Shown: positions 1-6,782 of the stretch, in pieces | Position numbering within the stretch: position 1 is the stretch's first letter | How the letters are laid out: the number at the start of each line of letters is the position of its first letter | From: Lachnospiraceae bacterium | GTDB lineage: Bacteria; Bacillota_A; Clostridia; Lachnospirales; Lachnospiraceae | Length of the DNA: 20,504 nt | Direction of reading: 5' to 3' | Assembly (NCBI GenBank): GCA_017523185.1 | Contig: JAFWXB010000134.1 | Location: 1 to 20,504, forward strand | Position numbers and translations under genes: made by a program | The notes under the pieces: generated by a model | Databases searched by the model: none | The model's input: only the letters and a program-made list of their open reading frames with translations | What the model was told of the DNA's origin: nothing

Positions 1-53
1 AGAGCACTTGACTTTTAATCAAGTTGTCCGGGGTTCGAATCCCCGATGCTTCA
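1..53 (+). tRNA. tRNA-Lys(TTT), 5' end outside the window
   Basis: This is the 3' part of a lysine tRNA. The anticodon stem is CTTGA (7-11) paired with TCAAG (19-23). The seven-base loop CTTTTAA puts TTT at 14-16 as anticodon. The T arm is CGGGG (29-33), loop TTCGAAT, CCCCG (41-45). The 3' acceptor strand is 46-52 with discriminator A at 53. No CCA is encoded (TTC follows), so the end must be added after transcription. The D arm is represented only by its last bases, and the 5' acceptor strand lies upstream of the window. Confidence 0.95.
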
Positions 54-65
54 TTCATTTTATTG

Positions 66-97
66 AAAGAACCTTGATTTACAGGGTTCTTTTTTTG
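66..97 (+). terminator. Rho-independent terminator of the tRNA unit
   Basis: AAGAACC (67-73) pairs with GGTTCTT (85-91) around an 11-base loop and is followed by a run of T to 97. It lies 13 bases after the tRNA and ends the tRNA transcript. Confidence 0.85.
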
Positions 98-118
98 TGT
101 TTTGCCCCGTTATTTAAA

Positions 119-252
119 ATAACATGAGTGCAATAAATTTTAAAAATAGCTATAAAATATTATTTTTGTTACTCAAATAAGTAATTAATATTGGTTTTGC
201 TATATTTTTATGTAATAGTTTACAAGTATTGTTAATTATCAAATTTACATAA
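119..252. repeat. MITE-like inverted-repeat element, copy 1
   Basis: The left end AACATGAGTGCAATAA (121-136) is mirrored by TTATCAAATTTACATAA (236-252) at the right end. Both are degenerate forms of the end sequence shared by copies elsewhere in the window (consensus near TTAATGTGAGTTCGACAA). The interior is AT-rich and has no ORF. This is one of the more diverged copies, so its limits are approximate. Confidence 0.55.
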
Positions 253-322
253 GAAGGACAAATTTGTCAAAACAAAAGAAATACATAGCTTTTTTTATAC
301 AATAATGATAAACTTAAAATAT

Positions 323-354
323 AAAAAGTGGGATTCGTAAGAATCCTGCTTTTT
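323..354. terminator. Orphan bidirectional hairpin terminator
   Basis: A 14-pair stem (323-336 with 341-354, two G-T wobbles) closes a GTAA tetraloop. It has five A on the 5' side and five T on the 3' side, so it could stop transcription in either direction. No gene ends immediately upstream. It could serve an unannotated small RNA, act as a backup for the tRNA unit, or be a remnant. Confidence 0.7.
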
Positions 355-446
355 AAATGTTTGCTTAAAAATGTTGTTGTTATATAGATATAGCGATAAG
401 ATAGATTATAGTAATTATATAAAAATATATTTTATTTTTTATATAA

Positions 447-561
447 TTAATGTGAGTTCAATAATTATAATTCTTTTATAAAAATATACATTATTATAAT
501 CATTCTATTTTTTGAAAAATATATTTTTTATCTGTTTTTTTATTTGTTGAACTTATGTTAA
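447..561. repeat. MITE-like inverted-repeat element, copy 2
   Basis: The left end TTAATGTGAGTTCAATAA (447-464) is the inverse of the right end TTGTTGAACTTATGTTAA (544-561), with a few mismatches. The interior (about 465-520) closely matches the reverse complement of copy 7 at 18137-18222, including a shared ATAATCATTCTATTTT block. Copies 2 and 7 are therefore the same subtype in opposite orientation. The right end sits 26 bases upstream of the response regulator start, so the element lies in that gene's 5' region. Confidence 0.75.
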
Positions 562-587
562 ATAATAAGCGTACAAGAGGAAAAGTT

Positions 588-1295
588 ATGGTAAAAATTG
601 CTGTTTGTGATGATGATAAGGAATTTCGTAAACTAATTGTTACATATTGTAATAAGTATTTATTTGCAAAACATACAAAATATGAAATCTTGGAGTATGC
701 TTCAGGGGAGGAATTATTAAAAGACGATTATCCTGATATTTTATTATTAGATATAGAAATGAAAAAAATTAGTGGAATTTTAGTAAAAGAAATTTTAGAA
801 AAAATGGAGGCAGAAACAAGAATTATTTTTGTTACAAATCATTTAGAAAATATGCCGGAGGCTTTTGGGAGAGGGGTATTTGGATTTTTACATAAACCTA
901 TTAAGTATGATAATTTTTGTAAAAGTTTTTCTGTTGTATATGAAGATGTATTAAATAAAAGTTGTTATGTTTTTATTGGAAATGCACTTTATAATGAAAA
1001 AATTTATGTAAAAGATATTGTATATATTGAAGCCTGTGATAAGTATGTAAAGATTTATATAAGAGGTCGTACAGAGTATAAATTTTCAAATCGTGGTCTT
1101 GGTGAATGGGGAAAAGAGTTAGAATGTTTAAATTTTATACGTTGTCATAGAAGTTTTATTGTGAATTGTGCGTATATAGCAGGAATTAAACAAGATATTG
1201 AATTAGATTGTAAAAAACATATTCCTGTAAGTAGAAAGTTAAAAAGAGAAATAAAAGAGAGATATAAGCAATATGTTTGGGAGAGTATTAGGTGA
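588..1295 (+). CDS. LytTR-family response regulator (AgrA-like)
   Basis: This is a 235-residue cytoplasmic transcription regulator of a two-component system. The receiver domain (about 1-118) has the acidic pocket VCDDD (6-10), phospho-acceptor Asp55 in ILLLDIEM, Thr83 in FVTNH and Lys103 in HKP. A LytTR DNA-binding domain follows (about 137-232), with the typical FIRCHRSFIVN (183-193) and IPVSRKLK (212-219). The ATG at 588 is chosen because AGAGG lies 7 bases upstream; an in-frame ATG at 555 falls inside a repeat end and has no ribosome binding site. The stop overlaps the GTG start of the histidine kinase (GTGA), so the two are translationally coupled. It probably controls genes involved in peptide sensing or envelope stress; the target is not visible here. 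Confidence 0.93.
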   Translation: MVKIAVCDDDKEFRKLIVTYCNKYLFAKHTKYEILEYASGEELLKDDYPDILLLDIEMKKISGILVKEILEKMEAETRIIFVTNHLENMPEAFGRGVFGFLHKPIKYDNFCKSFSVVYEDVLNKSCYVFIGNALYNEKIYVKDIVYIEACDKYVKIYIRGRTEYKFSNRGLGEWGKELECLNFIRCHRSFIVNCAYIAGIKQDIELDCKKHIPVSRKLKREIKERYKQYVWESIR

Positions 1296-2608
1296 TAGCA
1301 GAGATTGTTATTGGATTTATTGAAAAAATATATATGTTTATTTTTTTGTGGAGAATTTTACAGTTTAAGTTTGAAAAAACAATATATAAAAGGATAGGTG
1401 CAATAGTTCTCTTTTTATTATCAGAAGTGGTTTTATACGCTAAATTTCAACTATTAATAAAGTTAATATTTTGGGTATGTTTACAAATAATAGCTGTGAA
1501 TTTATTATTTAAAGGGATAATAGTAAGAAATAGTATAGGATTTTGGTTTTCTTATTTTTTTACAAATATAATTTATGTATTTGTAGGAAAAATGCTTAAT
1601 ATTGGAGTTGGTATATTTGCAGTAAGAGTTAATAAGGTATTGGTAAATGGTGTATCAGGAATTGTAGTAAGTTTTCTTTTTTGGCAAATTGGAAAATGGA
1701 TAAAATCGCAAGCAAAAAGGAAGGTAATTTTACAAAAAATGTCGACATTGCATTATTTTACAGGTATGGTATGTGGAATGATTGCAAATGGTCTTAATAA
1801 TTGTATAGTGTATTTAGGCGAAGAAAGGATAGCTTTTTTCCCTATTTTTGTTCAAACGTTTATACATGTAATGATAGTAAGTCTTTGTATGTTATGTATA
1901 GCGTTTATTTTTTTGCATATATTTTTTGTAGAATGTAAAAGAGAGTGCAGGAGAAAGGAACAATATATTGAGAGTTTAAAAAAATATTATAAAGAGCAAG
2001 ATGGATATGTGAAAGAAGTAAGAGCAATAAAACATGATATACAAGCACATATGAATGTACTTTGTAATTATTTGGAATTAGGGAAAGTGGAAAAAGCATT
2101 AGAGTATTTAAGAAAAATGACAGAATATGAGAAATTAAAGGATATAAAGTTTTATGATGTAGGAAATGAAGTTGTGAATATGATTCTTTATGAGAGTATT
2201 GCACGAAGTAATGTATGTATTACAGTAGAGTGTTTGGGAAATATTCCAAAGGAATTGTTATTATCAGATTATGATTTATGTGTTATTTTTTCAAATTTAT
2301 TATCGAATAGTGTAGAGGCTTGTGAAAAATTGAAAATTTATGATAAAAAAATTCGATTAGAAATGAAACAATATAAGAATCATTTTTTTATTAAAATTCA
2401 AAATCCAATAGAATGGGAAATTGATGTAGATAAACTTAGTGTGATTTCTAGTAAGGCAGATAAAAAATGTCATGGGTATGGGATTTTAAATATAAAAAAG
2501 ATAGTAAAAAAATATGAGGGAGAAATCATATTTAATAAGAAAGATGATATATTTGAAGTTGAGATTTTATTTTTAGAAGTAGTAAAGGATTTTATTTTAC
2601 CAAGTTAA
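1292..2608 (+). CDS. GHKL-family sensor histidine kinase (AgrC-like)
   Basis: This 438-residue membrane histidine kinase is the partner of the upstream LytTR regulator and begins at a GTG that overlaps its stop. The first ~215 residues are strongly hydrophobic with about six membrane segments, as in AgrC-type peptide receptors. After a linker comes the dimerisation helix with the likely phosphorylated His248 (RAIKHDIQAH). The GHKL ATPase domain follows, with an N box FSNLLSNSVEACE (333-345) and a G box HGYGILN (394-400). The short linker, HD motif and lack of PAS or HAMP domains are typical of the AgrC/ComD/BlpH group, which sense exported peptides. Its ligand is unknown, and no AgrB-like processing protease is in view. 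No terminator was seen after it. Confidence 0.92.
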   Translation: MIAEIVIGFIEKIYMFIFLWRILQFKFEKTIYKRIGAIVLFLLSEVVLYAKFQLLIKLIFWVCLQIIAVNLLFKGIIVRNSIGFWFSYFFTNIIYVFVGKMLNIGVGIFAVRVNKVLVNGVSGIVVSFLFWQIGKWIKSQAKRKVILQKMSTLHYFTGMVCGMIANGLNNCIVYLGEERIAFFPIFVQTFIHVMIVSLCMLCIAFIFLHIFFVECKRECRRKEQYIESLKKYYKEQDGYVKEVRAIKHDIQAHMNVLCNYLELGKVEKALEYLRKMTEYEKLKDIKFYDVGNEVVNMILYESIARSNVCITVECLGNIPKELLLSDYDLCVIFSNLLSNSVEACEKLKIYDKKIRLEMKQYKNHFFIKIQNPIEWEIDVDKLSVISSKADKKCHGYGILNIKKIVKKYEGEIIFNKKDDIFEVEILFLEVVKDFILPS

Positions 2609-2706
2609 GAGGATTCTGATAGTTGATTTTTGTATAAAGTACATATATAATGCAATAGGAGAAATTAGGAATAGAATTTATTATAGATTTATAGAAATAT
2701 TATATG

Positions 2707-2838
2707 TTAATGTGGATTCGACAATTAAAAATACTTTATAACGTATTAGATAAAAGTATAGAAAGTGAATATAAGTTTTTTATTTTGATAGGAAAAACGA
2801 TATGTTGAATTTTTTTAAATTTATCGAACTCATGTTAT
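2707..2838. repeat. MITE-like inverted-repeat element, copy 3
   Basis: The left end TTAATGTGGATTCGACAA (2707-2724) mirrors the right end TTATCGAACTCATGTTAT (2821-2838). The element fills most of the gap between the histidine kinase and the next small membrane protein, and ends 16 bases before that gene's start codon. The interior is AT-rich and non-coding, and I see no clear match to the interiors of the other copies. Confidence 0.75.
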
Positions 2839-2854
2839 GTTAGAAAGGAAGTCT

Positions 2855-3256
2855 ATGAAGCAACAAGTAAAAAAACAAATAATATGCTGTTTTTTTGTAG
2901 TGATATTGCTTATTTTTGGAATGTGTTCTGGAATGATGAAAACAGATTCCTATTTCTCATATAATTTTTTGGAACAAGAGTCTAGTGTACTTTATTCTGG
3001 GGATGTGATTGTAAAAGGAGAAGATTTTTGTACTTATGATATGTTAAGCAGGAGTCAATCTGCATATTTACGTGATGATTATAAGAGAATGACAATTAGG
3101 ATTTCTTTTAAAATCATACTTTTGAGTTTTATTGTAGCAGTAATTCTACAATATTTGTTTTATTTTAAAAAGACTATATATTGTTATTTGCATCAATTGC
3201 TAGGCAGTCATAAGGTTGTTGTCGGATATATTCACAAACAAGATGGAGAAAAATAA
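2855..3256 (+). CDS. Small two-helix membrane protein, unknown function
   Basis: I do not recognise this 133-residue protein. It has two hydrophobic helices (about 8-27 and 84-104). They flank a ~55-residue loop with acidic and aromatic residues and one cysteine (Cys59), and a short basic tail follows. With lysines before helix 1, the loop is predicted to face outside and both ends to lie inside. The ATG at 2855 is preferred because AAAGGA lies just upstream; an in-frame ATG at 2837 overlaps the end of a repeat and has no binding site. It follows the AgrA/AgrC-like pair on the same strand and precedes a 47-residue hydrophobic peptide, so it may be an accessory or target of that system. That link rests on position only. 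Confidence 0.75.
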   Translation: MKQQVKKQIICCFFVVILLIFGMCSGMMKTDSYFSYNFLEQESSVLYSGDVIVKGEDFCTYDMLSRSQSAYLRDDYKRMTIRISFKIILLSFIVAVILQYLFYFKKTIYCYLHQLLGSHKVVVGYIHKQDGEK

Positions 3257-3382
3257 TAAATACCTCTTTTAAGATATAAATATCTATGCAAAGTGTATAG
3301 GTTTATTTGGCGTAGAAAAATATCGAAAGAAAATCATTTATAGTGAATAATAAAAAGAATAAGAATGATTAAGAGGTAATTT

Positions 3383-3526
3383 ATGAATTTATTTGAAATT
3401 ATAATTATTATTTTAGGTGGTTTATTAGGTGGTTTGCCAACACTTTATTTGATTGTGGAAGCAGTAATTGTTATTGCACAGAAAATATATCGAAAAATGA
3501 AATACAATATATCTTTATATGACTAA
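3383..3526 (+). CDS. 47-residue hydrophobic peptide, unknown
   Basis: This short frame starts at ATG with AAGAGG six bases upstream and ends at TAA. It begins MNLFEIIIIILGGLLGG, continues as one or two hydrophobic segments to about residue 33, and ends with a basic, aromatic tail (QKIYRKMKYNISLYD). It therefore looks like a single-helix membrane peptide with an inside-facing C terminus. Its place downstream of a GHKL/LytTR pair makes a signal-peptide precursor possible, but there is no obvious cysteine or serine thiolactone core and no AgrB. The size, hydrophobicity and basic tail also suit a holin-like or type I toxin peptide. A strong terminator closes the unit 55 bases downstream. The coding call rests on the binding site, composition and terminator. 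Confidence 0.6.
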   Translation: MNLFEIIIIILGGLLGGLPTLYLIVEAVIVIAQKIYRKMKYNISLYD

Positions 3527-3581
3527 AAAGAGATAATAATTTTGTGTATAATAATATATTAGATGTATAATTATATTTGAT

Positions 3582-3629
3582 AAAGAAAACTGTATGAAAT
3601 ATTTTTATTCGTACAGTTTTCTTTTTATT
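3582..3629 (+). terminator. Strong Rho-independent terminator after the 47-residue peptide
   Basis: AAAGAAAACTGTA (3582-3594) pairs perfectly with TACAGTTTTCTTT (3612-3624), with further weak pairing into the loop, and leads into a T-rich tract. A repeat copy begins directly at its 3' edge. Confidence 0.85.
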
Positions 3630-3773
3630 TAACATGAGTTTGATATTCAAAAATTTACAATCAAAATTACATATAAAGCCACAGAAATATACCATAAAAT
3701 TTATATTTTTATAATTATATCTATACTTTCTATATATTTATATATTTTTAATAATTTATTAAATTCACGTTTT
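3629..3773. repeat. MITE-like inverted-repeat element, copy 4
   Basis: The left end TTAACATGAGTTTGATAT (3629-3646) mirrors the right end TTATTAAATTCACGTTTT (3756-3773). Read in reverse complement, its right-hand ~55 bases match the first part of the composite copy at 6354-6404, including a shared ATAGAAAGTATAGATATAA-like block. It separates the two-component locus from the minus-strand P-loop gene and lies next to a terminator. Confidence 0.65.
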
Positions 3774-3801
3774 TGATGATGAAAAAAAGTAGTATTTTGG
3801 T

Positions 3802-4413
3802 TTAGGGTCTTAAAATTAAATTTGTAGTGTCTAAACAGAAAGCACAAGTTTCTTTAAGTTTATATGCATTACAATAAGCATTTTCCATAGGTATCCATTC
3901 TTCTTGGAAGCGTTTTTGAAGTTCTGGTTTTGCACAACGTGCAAAGATGCGTTGTAGTTGTTCTTCAGCAGAAACGCACATATAGATAGACATATCATAG
4001 TATGTTTTAAATATTGGGTGTAAGCTATAAGAGCCTTCGATAATAAGAATAGGCGTTTTTTTAATAAAGACTTCTTTTAAGTATGTAAGCGTATGGCAAT
4101 CATAAGCTTTATAAGAAAAATCTGTGTCATTATTTATATATACAAGCACTTCTTGTTGAAAACGTTCATAATGTATATTTCCACCGATTTCAGACAGTCG
4201 AGTTGGCGTTTTTAATATTGGTGGTAGAAAAAAATCATCCATATGAATCACAGAAGCGTTTAGTTTTTTTGAAAGATATGTTGCAAGTGTTGTTTTACCA
4301 CTTCCACACATACCATCAATAGCAAGAATAAAAGGTTTTTTATGTTGTGATTGTTCTTGTATTTTTTCTAATAAAAAAAGATAATGTGTATCCATCAATT
4401 CTTCAAATTTCAT
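3802..4413 (-). CDS. Uridine kinase-like P-loop protein
   Basis: This is a 203-residue cytoplasmic P-loop protein of the uridine kinase/phosphoribulokinase type, which transfers phosphate from ATP to a small-molecule hydroxyl. It shows Walker A GMCGSGKT (34-41), an HMDDFF motif (57-62) that in this family supplies the catalytic Asp region, a strand ending in EGSYS (126-130), and lid arginines (Arg155, Arg159). The start is the ATG at 4413, preceded by GAAAGGA at 8 bases; a further in-frame ATG at 4437 has no binding site. The protein is close to the ~200-210 residues of uridine kinases. The true substrate (uridine, cytidine or another) cannot be read from sequence. It is a lone gene, divergent from the first symporter. 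Confidence 0.75.
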   Translation of the reverse strand: MKFEELMDTHYLFLLEKIQEQSQHKKPFILAIDGMCGSGKTTLATYLSKKLNASVIHMDDFFLPPILKTPTRLSEIGGNIHYERFQQEVLVYINNDTDFSYKAYDCHTLTYLKEVFIKKTPILIIEGSYSLHPIFKTYYDMSIYMCVSAEEQLQRIFARCAKPELQKRFQEEWIPMENAYCNAYKLKETCAFCLDTTNLILRP

Positions 4414-4472
4414 AAAATAAATCCTTTCATTTGTCATAGGCAGAAATATATTTTTATATATTTTAATGAATT

Positions 4473-4609
4473 ATAATGTAAGTTCGACAAGTTTAAAAAA
4501 TAATTATTAAATATAGTTTTGACTGTTAAAATTAAGTGATTTTAAGTCATTTTTCTATATGGCTATTTAATATTTTATAGAGTATTTTTAGTTATCGAAC
4601 TTTTGTTAA
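4473..4609. repeat. MITE-like inverted-repeat element, copy 5
   Basis: The left end ATAATGTAAGTTCGACAA (4473-4490) mirrors the right end TTATCGAACTTTTGTTAA (4592-4609); the core AAGTTCGAYAA is identical at both ends apart from one base. It lies between the divergent uridine-kinase-like gene and the NSS symporter promoter. The interior has no ORF. Confidence 0.75.
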
Positions 4610-4642
4610 TTATATATAATAATTGAATTGATTATAGCATTA

Positions 4643-4672
4643 TTGAAAGCGTTTTGCAATTTATGTTATATA
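4643..4672 (+). promoter_or_regulatory. Candidate sigma-A promoter for the first NSS symporter
   Basis: TTGAAA (4643-4648) is followed after 18 bases by TATATA (4667-4672). It is the best -35/-10 pair in the leader and lies about 135 bases before the start codon. The AT-rich background makes chance matches common. Confidence 0.45.
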
Positions 4673-4806
4673 TATGAGAATAAGAAGAAAAAAAGAAAAA
4701 GCAATGGAACAAATACTAGGCAATTGAAAAATATTGTGTTAAAATACCACAAGATTCCTAAATTGTGATTTGGGGAGAAGAATTATAATTAGAAATGGAG
4801 AACTAT

Positions 4807-6162
4807 ATGAAAGAAGAAAGAGGTAGTTTTAGTGGTGGCATTGGATTTGTGCTTGCTGCTGCCGGTAGTGCTGTTGGTTTAGGAAATTTATGGCGCTTTC
4901 CATATTTAGCAGCACAGTATGGTGGTGGAATTTTTATTTTTGTGTATCTGATTTTAGCTGTTACATTTGGATTTTCTTTGTTGACATTGGAAATTTCCAT
5001 GGGAAGAAAAGCAAAATCAAGTGCATTACGTGCATATCCGATGTTTCATAAGAAATTTGGGTTTGTTGGTTATTTGGCAACATTAATTCCAATAATTATT
5101 TTACCATATTATTGTGTAATCGGTGGTTGGGTAACAAAATATATTATGGTATATTTAATGGGCGAAAGTAAATTGGCTGCTGATAGTGGATATTTTTGGG
5201 AATATGCAGGACAGCCAAAACAACCACTTGTATATTTTGCCATTTTCTTAATTGCAACAACAGTAATTGTACTGTGTGGTGTAAAAAAAGGTGTAGAACG
5301 TGTTAGTAAAGTGTTAATGCCGGTTCTTTTAATGCTTACAGTAGGAATTTCTATTTATGTAGTAACAATTCCGGGTGCATTTGAAGGAATGAAATATTAT
5401 TTGTTACCTGATTTTTCGAAATTTTCAATTAAGACGGTTTGTGCAGCTATGGGACAATTATTCTTTTCTATGAGTATTGCAATGGGAATTATGATTTCTT
5501 ATGGTTCTTATGTAAATGATGATGTAAATCTTGTAAAATCAGTAAACCATATTGAAATTTTTGATACATTGGTTGCGTTTTTAAGTGGTTTAATGATTAT
5601 TCCTGCTGTATATGTATTTGGTGGAGAAGAAGAGTTAAAAGCAAGTGGCGTTGGTTTGATGTTTGTAACATTGCCAAAGGTATTTGCAGAAATGCCATTT
5701 GGAAATATTATTGGTAGTATATTCTTTGTACTTGTATTTTTAGCAGCACTTACCAGTTCTATTTCAGTATTGGAAGCAATTGTTTCGAATATTATTGATA
5801 GATTTCAAGTATCTCGTACAAAAGCAGGTATTGGAATTGCAATCTTTTCTTTCTTTTTAGGGATTCCATCTGCATTAGGATTTGGAGTTTTAGGAAATAT
5901 TACACCACTTGGTATGGACTTTTTATCGTTCTTTGATTATGTGTCAAATAGTGTATTGATGCCGATTGTTGCATTATGTACTTGTATTTTATTTGGTTGG
6001 TTTGTTGGAACAAAGCCATTAGAAGATGAAATCACAAAAAATGGAGAAGGATTTTCAAGAAAAGGAATATTCCAAGTTATGATTCGCTATGTAGCACCTA
6101 TTTGCTTGGTTGTTATTTTGGCATTTTATTCTTTAGCACAATTTGGATTTATTAGTGTATAA
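4807..6162 (+). CDS. NSS/SNF-family sodium-dependent symporter
   Basis: This 451-residue polytopic membrane transporter belongs to the neurotransmitter:sodium symporter family. In bacteria these import amino acids or related amines by sodium symport (LeuT, MhsT, TnaT). The helix 1 signature AAGSAVGLGNLWRFPY (18-33) holds the unwound substrate/sodium site and the gating Arg30. A later ALTSSISVLE segment matches the second sodium site in helix 8. The length and ~11 hydrophobic segments fit bacterial members. The start at 4807 is favoured by GGAG six bases upstream; an ATG at 4795 overlaps that site. It ends at a terminator (6267-6302), so it is probably transcribed alone. The substrate is not determinable. 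Confidence 0.93.
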   Translation: MKEERGSFSGGIGFVLAAAGSAVGLGNLWRFPYLAAQYGGGIFIFVYLILAVTFGFSLLTLEISMGRKAKSSALRAYPMFHKKFGFVGYLATLIPIIILPYYCVIGGWVTKYIMVYLMGESKLAADSGYFWEYAGQPKQPLVYFAIFLIATTVIVLCGVKKGVERVSKVLMPVLLMLTVGISIYVVTIPGAFEGMKYYLLPDFSKFSIKTVCAAMGQLFFSMSIAMGIMISYGSYVNDDVNLVKSVNHIEIFDTLVAFLSGLMIIPAVYVFGGEEELKASGVGLMFVTLPKVFAEMPFGNIIGSIFFVLVFLAALTSSISVLEAIVSNIIDRFQVSRTKAGIGIAIFSFFLGIPSALGFGVLGNITPLGMDFLSFFDYVSNSVLMPIVALCTCILFGWFVGTKPLEDEITKNGEGFSRKGIFQVMIRYVAPICLVVILAFYSLAQFGFISV

Positions 6163-6266
6163 GAAGGTCGTTTTGGTTTTCATTTTTATAGAGTGTATAG
6201 AATTGTAAAAATAAGAAAAAGTGAATAGTAAAATAGGCAAGTGGATATTTGTAATTTGCTTAAAAT

Positions 6267-6302
6267 AAAATCGATTCTCATGTGTTTGGGAATCGGTTTT
6301 TT
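6267..6302 (+). terminator. Rho-independent terminator of the first NSS symporter
   Basis: AAAATCGATTCT (6267-6278) pairs with GGAATCGGTTTT (6289-6300), with two G-T wobbles, and is followed by more T. It separates the two symporters into different transcripts. Confidence 0.8.
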
Positions 6303-6353
6303 AACTTACGTTTAGGTACAAGTAAGGAGAGTGGATTTCGAATGTCTGTTATA

Positions 6354-6530
6354 TTAATGTGAGTTCGACAAATTACTAAAAATATATAGAAAGCATAGAT
6401 ATAATTAATATGAGTTTGATAAGTTATTTAAAGTATGTATTTAATTATCAAAATATAGCTTCTTATAGATATTTTTGTAGTTTTCTATATAATTTTAATT
6501 AAATATTTTGAATGTTGAATTTACATTGTA
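6354..6530. repeat. Composite MITE-like locus, copy 6 (two left ends, one right end)
   Basis: A consensus left end TTAATGTGAGTTCGACAA (6354-6371) is followed only 51 bases later by a second left end TTAATATGAGTTTGATAA (6405-6422). A single right end TGTTGAATTTACATTGTA lies at 6513-6530. The first 51 bases match the reverse complement of copy 4. The match stops where the second left end begins, as if one element had inserted into or recombined with another and the remainder was lost. Confidence 0.7.
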
Positions 6531-6662
6531 TTAAGAACTTGATAGTTTTTTATAAAGAGGTTTTAAAATTTTGGAAAAAGGAGTAAGGAAATAGCTGGAA
6601 GTATTTTTTTTAATGCAATCGTGTTGTTTTGGGGGAATTGTGAGGAATTGGATTTGACGTTT

Positions 6663-6671
6663 TGCTATAAT
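6663..6671 (+). promoter_or_regulatory. Extended -10 promoter for the second NSS symporter
   Basis: TGCTATAAT is a perfect TGn-TATAAT extended -10. No good -35 lies 17 bases upstream (AGGAAT at that distance; a TTGACG is too close). Extended -10 promoters can work without one. It lies ~110 bases before the start codon. Confidence 0.5.
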
Positions 6672-6782
6672 AAAGCTAAAATAGAAATAATAAAGTGGCT
6701 TATCAATGTTTACTTTATATTTAGGATTTAAGATTTGTAAGTGAATGATAAAAAATTAGAAGTTAGAATTGGAGTATTTAAA

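Larger units (their letters stand above)
98..587. other. Gene-free stretch between tRNA-Lys and the response regulator
   Basis: No credible reading frame was found in about 490 bases. The stretch holds a repeat copy at 119-252, a 12-base palindrome GACAAATTTGTC at 257-268, an orphan hairpin terminator at 323-354, and a second repeat copy at 447-561 that ends 26 bases before the response regulator start. No convincing promoter for the response regulator could be picked out of the uniformly AT-rich sequence. Confidence 0.6.
4414..4806. other. Divergent intergenic region before the first NSS symporter
   Basis: This ~390-base region contains a repeat copy (4473-4609), a candidate sigma-A promoter (4643-4672) and a ~130-base leader before the symporter start. 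The leader can form a small hairpin but shows no riboswitch I recognise. A seven-codon frame from 4704 is too weak to call. Confidence 0.5.
6163..6782. other. Intergenic region between the two NSS symporters
   Basis: This ~620-base gap contains the terminator of the first symporter (6267-6302), a composite inverted-repeat locus (6354-6530) and an extended -10 promoter (6663-6671) for the second symporter. I see no gene in it. Confidence 0.6.

Noticed and set aside
1905..2204. 99-codon minus-strand reading frame inside the histidine kinase
   Set aside because: It lies wholly in the GHKL kinase gene, has a low-complexity Leu/Phe/Ser-rich translation typical of antisense frames in AT-rich genes, and has no ribosome binding site.
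3471..3695. 74-codon minus-strand reading frame opposite the end of the 47-residue peptide and repeat copy 4
   Set aside because: It runs through the terminator and the repeat, has Lys/Ile/Phe-rich low-complexity sequence, and no binding site.
4680..4806. Riboswitch in the leader of the first NSS symporter
   Set aside because: Only a five-pair hairpin was found and no conserved riboswitch core was recognised; the leader is mostly A/G-rich without structure.
119..6530. The repeated inverted ends as a CRISPR array
   Set aside because: Spacing is irregular (hundreds to thousands of bases), copies lie in both orientations between unrelated genes, and no cas genes are present.
6654..6671. TTGACG/TATAAT as a -35/-10 pair before the second symporter
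   Set aside because: Only six bases separate the two boxes, far from the ~17 needed; only the extended -10 was kept.
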